From Patulibacter defluvii (GTDB taxonomy: Bacteria; Actinomycetota; Thermoleophilia; Solirubrobacterales; Solirubrobacteraceae), in assembly GCF_034096925.1 (NCBI RefSeq), contig NZ_JAWZSQ010000019.1, forward strand, positions 1 to 64,000: a DNA stretch of 64,000 bases. Direction: 5' to 3'. Under the pieces are notes generated by a model. The model ran no database searches and was not told where the DNA came from. It was given only the letters and a program-made list of their open reading frames with translations. The stretch's first letter is position 1. The number at the start of each line of letters is the position of its first letter. Below are positions 58,203 to 64,000 of this stretch, piece after piece. Both the position numbers and the translations under genes were made by a program.

Positions 58203-58930
58203 CGGGTGCCGCGGCGGGCGACCGGGCTCTCGACGACCCCGGTCGTCAGCCCGTCGATCGGCACCCGGTGGATGTCGCTGATCGGGCCGTGGTGGTCGTC
58301 GACCCGCGCGAAGTGGGCGGCGCAGTCGGCCGAGCAGAAGCAGCGCAGGGCCGGATCGTCCTCGTCGTGGGGGGCGATCGCGGCCTCGGCCGGGATCGAG
58401 AGCCCGCAGACCGGGTCGATCACCGTCCGCCCCGAGTCGCCGGTCCACAGGTCGAGCTCCTGGACCACCACCGGCCGCGCGACCCCGGCGATCGCCACCG
58501 GCCCGAGCGTCGCGAGGCTGGCCCACTGCGGCAGCGACTGGCGCTCGGCCGCGGCCACCAGCAGCTGGCCGGCCGCCGCCACGTCGCAGAGCCGGGCCGC
58601 GACGTTGATCGCCGCTCCGACGTAGTCGTCGCCCTCGAACATGATCACCGGGCCGCGGCAGATACCGCCGCGGACGGCCAGCGGGCTGGCGCCGCCCAGG
58701 TGGTGGCGGATCTCCAGCGTCGCCGCGGTCAGCGCGTCCTGGTCGATGCAGGAGAGCATCACCCCGTCGCCGAGCCACTTGGTGACCCGCACGCCGCGCC
58801 GCTCGGCGGCCCGCCGCACGACCGACCGCATCAGCGCCAGGACGGCGACCGCCTCCTCGTCGCCGTTGGCGTCGGTGTAGCCGCTGAACCCGCAGAGGTC
58901 CAGGAACGCGAAGCAGCGATCGACCCTCAT
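58199..58930 (-). CDS. Class III nucleotidyl cyclase fused to a YHS domain
   Basis: 243 residues. The cyclase core (residues about 1-160) has Asp11 in FAFLDLCGFSGYTD and Asp55 in VTKWLGDGVML (the Lys51 before it matches the substrate-selecting Lys), and INVAARLCD carrying the transition-state Asn/Arg. From about 168 comes DPVCGLSIPAEAAIAPHDEDDPALRCFCSADCAAHFARVDD, a YHS/TRASH-like module with cysteines C-x4 and CFC..C that bind metal in copper or heavy-metal proteins. No membrane segment is present. A metal-responsive soluble cyclase is a plausible reading. Confidence 0.82.
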   Translation of the reverse strand: MRVDRCFAFLDLCGFSGYTDANGDEEAVAVLALMRSVVRRAAERRGVRVTKWLGDGVMLSCIDQDALTAATLEIRHHLGGASPLAVRGGICRGPVIMFEGDDYVGAAINVAARLCDVAAAGQLLVAAAERQSLPQWASLATLGPVAIAGVARPVVVQELDLWTGDSGRTVIDPVCGLSIPAEAAIAPHDEDDPALRCFCSADCAAHFARVDDHHGPISDIHRVPIDGLTTGVVESPVARRGTR

Positions 58931-59092
58931 CGGGCGGCGGCAGCGGGTCGGTGGGCTGAACGGACGGGCACGAGCGGCGACCTTTCACGGTAGCGGTTCC
59001 GTGACGGAGCCCACACCCCCCGGAAGGGCGGATCGGACCGGCGCCGCAGGACGTTCACGAGCCACGGGCCGCGGTCGACTAGCGTCCCGGCG

Positions 59093-59872
59093 ATGCGCTT
59101 CGAGGTCCTGGGCCACACCGTCGGCGCGCCGCTCGGCGGCGCCTGCTCCGGCTACCTGGTGCACGCCTCCGGGGGCACGATCCTGCTCGACTGCGGTCCC
59201 GGCACGCTCGAGCGGGTCTGGCGCCGCGGGCTCGCCGACCGGCTGGCGGCGATCGTCCTCTCCCACGCCCACGCCGACCACCTGCTCGACCTGGTGCCGT
59301 GGTCGACCAGCGTCACCGCCGGCGAGCTGGCCCACCGCCGCGGCGGCGAGGCGAGCGCGCCGACGCCGCTCTACCTGCCGCGCGAGCACGGGCCGCAGAC
59401 GCTGGCCGCGCTGGTCGACGCGCTCGGCCTGCGCGACGACCGCTTCAGCAGCGCCTTCGCCCTCCGCGAGTACGACGAGGGGGACCGGCTGACCGTCGCC
59501 GGCTCGGAGATCGGCTTCGCCCGCACCGCCCATCCCGTCCCCTGCTTCGCGCCGCGGATCGAGCAGGACGGGCGCACGATCGTCTACGGCGCCGACGGGG
59601 CCTACTCCGACGCGCTGGTCGAGCATGCCCGCGACGCCGACCTGCTGGTGCTCGAGGCGACCTACCTCGATCCCGATCCCGGCCAGCAGCGCTACGGCCA
59701 CCTGACCGGCCAGGAGGCGGGCGAGATCGCCGCCGCCGCCGGCGCCCGCCGGCTGCTGCTGACCCACCTCCTCCCCCGTCCCGACGAGAACCTGGAGAAC
59801 CTGGCCCGCGCGCGGGCGGCGTTCGGGGGCACGGTCGACCTGGCCCGCGAGGACCTGACGATCGTCGTCTGA
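59093..59872 (+). CDS. Beta-lactamase-fold metallohydrolase (RNase Z-like)
   Basis: 259 residues. LSHAHADHLLDL (His58-x-His60-x-Asp62-His63) is the dinuclear zinc motif, followed by HPVPCFAPRI, YGADGAYSDALVEHARDADLLVLEATY and a final His in RYGHLTGQEAG and LTHLLPR. The pattern DxxHxD of the second half matches RNase Z-like and cyclase-like MBL proteins of the family. It is cytoplasmic and of standard length. The substrate is unknown. Confidence 0.9.
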   Translation: MRFEVLGHTVGAPLGGACSGYLVHASGGTILLDCGPGTLERVWRRGLADRLAAIVLSHAHADHLLDLVPWSTSVTAGELAHRRGGEASAPTPLYLPREHGPQTLAALVDALGLRDDRFSSAFALREYDEGDRLTVAGSEIGFARTAHPVPCFAPRIEQDGRTIVYGADGAYSDALVEHARDADLLVLEATYLDPDPGQQRYGHLTGQEAGEIAAAAGARRLLLTHLLPRPDENLENLARARAAFGGTVDLAREDLTIVV

Positions 59873-59884
59873 ACGGCCGCGGGC

Positions 59885-62458
59885 TCAGCGCGTGATCAGG
59901 ATCCGCGCCGAGCGCTCCCCGTCGCGGTTGCCGGCCCGGTCGATCGCGGTCAGCTGCAGCCGGTAGACGCCCGGTCGCAGCGTCCGGTGGCCGAACCGCG
60001 GCGTGATCGAGAGCGTCGTGCGGCCCGCCAGCAGCCGCAGCCGGCGGGTGCCGGGCAGGGTCGCGTAGCGGGTGCAGCGCTGGCTGCGGCGGACCGCGTC
60101 CGGCCGCCGGACGGCGACGCAGCGCCCACCGCTGCGGCGTCCGGTCCGCGCCTGCAGCACCCGCAGCCGGACCGTCGCCGGCTGGGTGACGCGGATCGTC
60201 AGCGCGGCGCGGGTCGCCGGGCGGCGACTGCGGGGGCCGCTGCGGCGGGTCAGGTGCCAGCGGGCCGGGGCGATCCGGACGCCGCGGATCCGGACCGGCG
60301 GCGGTGGGGTCGGCACGAAGTCGGCCTGGGCCTGCTGGGCGGCGGCCATCGAGACGGTGCAGGTGGGCGCGCTGCCGGCGGCGGCGCAGGCCCCGCCCCA
60401 GCCGCGGAAGATCGCGCCGCTGAACGGGGTCGCGCGCAGGGTCACCGTCCGGCCCTGGCCGTAGCGCTGGCCGCAGTCGGTCCCGCAGTCGATCCCCGGA
60501 GGGTCGCTGGCGACCGCGCCGAGCGCCGGTCCGCCGCCGCCGATCGTCACCCGCAGCGGCTGCATCGCCGGCGGCCGCCGGTCGGGGGCGTCGAAGCGCA
60601 GCACCCGGTCGTTGCCGGCGTCGGCCACCAGCAGCGTGCCGCCGTCGGGGCTGAGGGCCAGGTTGCCGGGGTCGATCACCTGCGCCGGGCCGCTGCCCTC
60701 GGTCGCGAGCACGTCCCAGGCGCGGCCGCCGTTGCCGTCGGGGACGCCGCGCAGGATCCGGGCGCCGTCGGCGGTCTTCGGCCGCGCCTCGGCGACGTAG
60801 AGCGTGCCGTCGGGCCCGACGGCGAGGCCGGTCGGGTGGTCCCAGCTGCCGCCGCCGGGCGGCGCGATCCGCACCCCGGCCCGCAGATCGAGCAGCGACG
60901 AGGCGGTCGTCGCCCAGAGCCCGTCGCCGGGCCCGGTGGCGACCGCCGACGGCCGACCGAGGCCGCCGCGGACCGTCGTGGTGGTGCCGTCGGGCGCGAT
61001 CCGCAGCACCGTGCCGTGGCCGGTGTCGGCGACGTAGACGCTGCCGTCGGCGGCGCTGGCCAGCCCCCGCGGCCGCGACAGCTGGCCGCGCGGCGACGTG
61101 TAGGCGACGGCGCCGGCGCGGTCGATCCGGACCAGCCGGCTGTTGTAGGTGTCGGCGACCCAGAGGTTGCCGGCGCCGTCGAAGGCGACCGCCCCCGGCA
61201 GCAGGTACTGCCCCTCCTTGCTGCCCGGCGTGGCGAAGCCGTTGAGGCGGTTGATCCGGCCCAGCTGCGCCTCGTAGGTGCCGTCGGCGGCGAAGAGCGC
61301 GATCCGGTGGTCGAAGCTGTCGGCGACCGCGATCCCGCCGCCGGGCCCGAAGGTCACGCCGCGCGGCCGCGTCAGGTAGCCGGGACCGCGGCCGGCGATG
61401 CCCCACGCCCCGGTCACCGCGCCGTCGCGGTCGAGCCGCTGGATCCGGTTGTTGGCGGTGTCGGCCACCAGCACCCCGGCGGCGGTCGGGCTGGCGGCGA
61501 CGGCGCGGACGATCGAGAAGCGGCCGATCCGGTGGCCGTTGCCGCCGAAGGTCCCGAGGTAGGCGTAGCTGCGCTGGTCGAAGACGTTGACCCGGCCGTT
61601 GAGGTTGTCGGCCACGTAGACCTGGCCGGAGGCGTCGACGCCGACGTCGTAGGGCGCCCGGAACTGCCCGAGCCCGCGGCCGAAGGCGCCGAACGCGCCG
61701 ACCTTGCGCAGCGTCCGCGCCTGCAGGACGACGATCCGGTGCTGCTGGTTGTCGGCCACGTAGAGCCGCTTGCCGGACGGGTCGACGGCCAGCCCCTGCG
61801 GCCACTGCAGCCGCACCGTGCCGCGGTTGGTGACCTTCGGCGGGCCGTACGGCCGCAGCGTGTTCGGGTCGAGGGCGAACCGCTCGACCCGGTCGCGGCC
61901 GCTGTCGGCCACGTAGACGACGACCGTCCGGCCCGGCGCCCGCTGGTCGACCGCGATCCCGCTGACGGTGATCCCGCTGTCCGGCCGGGTGCCGCCGTTC
62001 TTGAGCGAGAAGACGCTGCTGTCGCCGAAGCTGCCGAGGAAGCGGCCGTCGGCGCCGGAGAAGATCTGGACCCGGTCGTGGGCGCTGTCGAGCACGAACA
62101 CGCGGCCGCTGCGGTCGACGGCGACGCCGCCGATCACGCCCAGCCGGCCGAGCTCGCCGCGGGTCGCCAGGGCCCCGAACGAGAACCGCCGGTTGCCGTT
62201 GGCGTCGAAGGCCTGGATCGTCCCGCTGTACTGGTCGCCGACGTAGAAGCCGCCGCTCTGCGGATCGACCGCCACGCCCTGGGGGAAGCGGAAGACGGCG
62301 GGGCCGTGCGGGTCCTCGCCGACCACCGACGGCTGCAGCGCCGGCGGTGGGTCGGCCGCCGCCGCGGGAGCGGCCGCGGCGCTCAGCCCGACCACGGCCA
62401 GCAGCGCCAGCCGCCACCCGGCCCCCAACCCTGATCGGCGGACGATCCGCGCGCGCAT
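59885..62458 (-). CDS. Large secreted NHL-repeat beta-propeller protein
   Basis: 857 residues from ATG at 62458 with signal peptide (GAGWRLALLAVVGLSAAAAPAAAAD). About ten NHL units run through residues 40-600; examples are FRFPQGVAVDPQSGGFYVGDQYSGTIQAFDANGN and RPRGLASAADGSVYVADTGHGTVLRI. After that come a InlB-like divergent B-repeat (FSGAIFRGWGGACAAAGSAPTCTVSM) and a C-terminal Ig-like module (LRPGVYRLQLTAIDRAGNRDG) near the end. This layout is common in Solirubrobacterales exoproteins; the ligand and function are unknown. Confidence 0.9.
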   Translation of the reverse strand: MRARIVRRSGLGAGWRLALLAVVGLSAAAAPAAAADPPPALQPSVVGEDPHGPAVFRFPQGVAVDPQSGGFYVGDQYSGTIQAFDANGNRRFSFGALATRGELGRLGVIGGVAVDRSGRVFVLDSAHDRVQIFSGADGRFLGSFGDSSVFSLKNGGTRPDSGITVSGIAVDQRAPGRTVVVYVADSGRDRVERFALDPNTLRPYGPPKVTNRGTVRLQWPQGLAVDPSGKRLYVADNQQHRIVVLQARTLRKVGAFGAFGRGLGQFRAPYDVGVDASGQVYVADNLNGRVNVFDQRSYAYLGTFGGNGHRIGRFSIVRAVAASPTAAGVLVADTANNRIQRLDRDGAVTGAWGIAGRGPGYLTRPRGVTFGPGGGIAVADSFDHRIALFAADGTYEAQLGRINRLNGFATPGSKEGQYLLPGAVAFDGAGNLWVADTYNSRLVRIDRAGAVAYTSPRGQLSRPRGLASAADGSVYVADTGHGTVLRIAPDGTTTTVRGGLGRPSAVATGPGDGLWATTASSLLDLRAGVRIAPPGGGSWDHPTGLAVGPDGTLYVAEARPKTADGARILRGVPDGNGGRAWDVLATEGSGPAQVIDPGNLALSPDGGTLLVADAGNDRVLRFDAPDRRPPAMQPLRVTIGGGGPALGAVASDPPGIDCGTDCGQRYGQGRTVTLRATPFSGAIFRGWGGACAAAGSAPTCTVSMAAAQQAQADFVPTPPPPVRIRGVRIAPARWHLTRRSGPRSRRPATRAALTIRVTQPATVRLRVLQARTGRRSGGRCVAVRRPDAVRRSQRCTRYATLPGTRRLRLLAGRTTLSITPRFGHRTLRPGVYRLQLTAIDRAGNRDGERSARILITR

Positions 62459-62515
62459 GCGACGGATGGTGCCCCCTCGGCCGCCGTCGTGCGCCAGCTC
62501 GCCCCTGGCCATCGC

Positions 62516-64000
62516 TCAGGACGCCGGGTCGAGCGCGTCGGCGAGCTGCGAGCGCGAGCGGATGCCGAGCTTCTGGTAGCTCTGGCTGAGGTGGACCTCG
62601 ACCGTCTTGGCGGTCACGAACAGCGTCTCGGCGATCTCGCGGTTGGAGAGCCCCTGGGCGGCCAGCTCGGCCACCCGCCGCTGGCTCGGCGTCAGCGCGT
62701 CGACCCCGTGGAGGACCGCCCGCCGCGGCCGCGCACCGGCGTCGAGCAGCGTCCGGCGGGCGCGGTCGGCCAGCCGCCGCGCGCCGACCCGGTAGGCCAG
62801 GTCCATGCCCTCGCGCAGCGGTGCCCGGGCGCTGCGCGCGTCGCCGGCGGCGAGCACCGCCCCGCCCAGGTCGACCAGCGCCCGCGCGTGCTCCAGCCGC
62901 GCCGGGCTCGGGGCCAGCACGGCGACCGCCTCGCGCAGCAGCGCCGTGCCCTCGTCGCCGCCTCGGACCAGTCCGGCGACCCGCAGCGCGACCCCGATCG
63001 CCCGCGGCAGCTCGGCGCGGCGGGCGAGCCGCAGCTCCTCGTCGGCCAGCTCGCGGGCCCCGTCGCGATCGCCGAGCGCCAGCCGCGCCAGCGCCGCCCG
63101 CGAGCGCCACGGCAGCACCGCCGGCGACCGCCAGCCGAGCGCCTCCATCAGCTCCCCGCACTGCTCCAGGTCGGTGAGCCCGGCGGCGGTCTCCCCCAGC
63201 ACCACCCGCAGCCGGCCGCGGGCGCCGAGGTAGAGCGGCCGGAAGGGACTGCCCTCGAGCGACGTCCCGCGCCACGACTCGTTGGCGGCGACGGCCTCCT
63301 CCAGCTCACCCTGCTCGATCAGCGCGTCGATCAGGAACCCGAGCGCGGCCGGGGCGCCGGCCGTCCAGCCGCGCTCGGCCGAGCGCTCGAGCGAGGTCCG
63401 GGCGTCGGCGGCCGCCTGGTCGACGCGGCCGAAGCGGTGCTCCAGCAGCGAGCGGTAGCGGGTGGCGAAGGCGTACCCGTAGAGCGACCCGCGCAGGCGC
63501 GACTCGGCCAGCGCCGCGTCGAACGCCGGCCGCGCGACGTCGGGCCGCTCCAGCAGGATGCAGGCGGCCAGGCCGAGCGAGTGGATCGGCGCGTCGGGAC
63601 CGGTCGCGCGCAGCAGCCCGCCGTCGGCCACGTGCGGCAGCAGCGCCGCGGCGATCGCCGGCGCCGGCTCGCCGCCGGTGACCGCGTCGAAGGCCAGGTT
63701 GGCCACCACCACCGGCCGCCGCGGGTCGCCCTCGGGCGTCGCGGCGTCGAGCCGCGGCAGGTGCTCCAGCAGCACCGGCCGCAGTCCCTGGTGGAGGCGG
63801 GCGGCGTCGACCAGCTCGCTGTCGACGGCCCGCGCGGCGTCGTCGCCGACCCGCGCCGCCTCCTCGCGGATCGCCAGCAGGCCGTCCGCCGCCGGCTGCG
63901 CCTGGCCGATCAGGAACAGCACCCGCGCGCGGGCGATCGCCGCCTCGACGGCGACCCCGCGGTCGGCCGCGGTCGCGGCGACCTCGGCCAGCCGCTCGAT
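62516..64000 (-). CDS. Large LuxR-family regulator, 3' portion (5' end beyond the window)
   Basis: At least 494 residues; the frame runs in from the right edge with no start. The C-terminus has the LuxR HTH: LTPSQRRVAELAAQGLSNREIAETLFVTAKTVEVHLSQSYQKLGIRSRSQLADAL. Upstream are long alpha-helical TPR-like or MalT-like segments rich in Ala/Leu/Arg (YRSLLEHRFGRVDQAAADARTSLERSAERG). The missing N-terminus probably has the AAA/NB-ARC ATPase of large ATP-dependent LuxR (LAL) regulators. It reads toward the NHL-protein gene and may control it. Confidence 0.88.
   Translation of the reverse strand: MERLAEVAATAADRGVAVEAAIARARVLFLIGQAQPAADGLLAIREEAARVGDDAARAVDSELVDAARLHQGLRPVLLEHLPRLDAATPEGDPRRPVVVANLAFDAVTGGEPAPAIAAALLPHVADGGLLRATGPDAPIHSLGLAACILLERPDVARPAFDAALAESRLRGSLYGYAFATRYRSLLEHRFGRVDQAAADARTSLERSAERGWTAGAPAALGFLIDALIEQGELEEAVAANESWRGTSLEGSPFRPLYLGARGRLRVVLGETAAGLTDLEQCGELMEALGWRSPAVLPWRSRAALARLALGDRDGARELADEELRLARRAELPRAIGVALRVAGLVRGGDEGTALLREAVAVLAPSPARLEHARALVDLGGAVLAAGDARSARAPLREGMDLAYRVGARRLADRARRTLLDAGARPRRAVLHGVDALTPSQRRVAELAAQGLSNREIAETLFVTAKTVEVHLSQSYQKLGIRSRSQLADALDPAS

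Overview
The window is about 64 kb of very GC-rich DNA (third codon positions almost always G or C, frequent GTG starts, dense gene packing with many 4-bp ATGA/GTGA overlaps). Together with a class II DAHP synthase, F420-type LLM oxidoreductase, many TetR/LysR/GntR regulators, NHL-propeller and RTX-type secreted proteins and membrane class III cyclases, this points to a high-GC actinomycete, most likely Thermoleophilia/Solirubrobacterales (Conexibacter- or Patulibacter-like). That placement is inference. No rRNA, tRNA, CRISPR array, transposase, integrase or phage gene was seen; this looks like chromosome with small accessory patches.

Layout. 1-12.3 kb: a truncated group II PLP decarboxylase, class II DAHP synthase, GNAT acetyltransferases, two LysR genes with divergent targets, a D-cysteine desulfhydrase/ACC-deaminase-like enzyme, an MFS exporter, a RibD-like reductase, a frameshifted VOC gene, YnfA, and a CadC-like metal sensor with a cation exporter and a divergent methyltransferase. 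The YnfA-exporter interval carries palindromic REP-like elements, one of which supplies the exporter's C-terminus and stop codon. 12.3-18.2 kb: a small UvrA-like ATPase, a PPOX protein, an SRPBCC-ArsR-SRPBCC operon with two near-identical operators, a TauE/SafE exporter behind a strong hairpin, and an FMN riboswitch controlling a lone type II lumazine synthase. 18.2-25 kb: three secreted proteins (two divergent from a symmetric pair of 11-bp-spaced repeats), an amine oxidase-HD hydrolase operon, a PucR regulator and a BaiN/HI0933 flavoprotein.

25-29.5 kb is the most unusual block: a lipoprotein coupled to a metzincin-like protease, then an ECF sigma factor coupled to a membrane protein whose outside domain is homologous to the prodomain of the adjacent convergent S1 serine protease. 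This suggests a protease-sensing sigma/anti-sigma circuit. AT-rich intergenic patches lie inside and at both ends of the block.

30-33 kb is an alkylation-damage island: an AlkD-like HEAT protein, a 2OG-Fe(II) oxygenase, Ogt, a free-standing Ada-like zinc domain and AlkB. 33-43 kb: VOC/AraC, TetR, SGNH hydrolase, alpha/beta hydrolase, GntR, then an overlapping serine/one-carbon operon (sdaA, a homing-endonuclease-associated-repeat protein, glyA), a secreted peptidase-like protein, and an enoyl-CoA hydratase/TetR pair. 43-50.5 kb: a lipocalin-like protein, soluble Cache protein and GntR trio, CadD-like transporter, LLM oxidoreductase, membrane cyclase and two secreted proteins. 50.5-56 kb: an acyl-CoA catabolism cluster (two enoyl-CoA hydratases, TetR, AidB-like acyl-CoA dehydrogenase with tandem operators), a 384-bp repeat-bearing gene-free interval and an SDR. 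56-64 kb: a Cys-rich lipoprotein, SDR, RTX-like protein, a cyclase fused to a YHS domain, a beta-lactamase-fold hydrolase, a large NHL-propeller protein and the 3' part of a large LuxR regulator.
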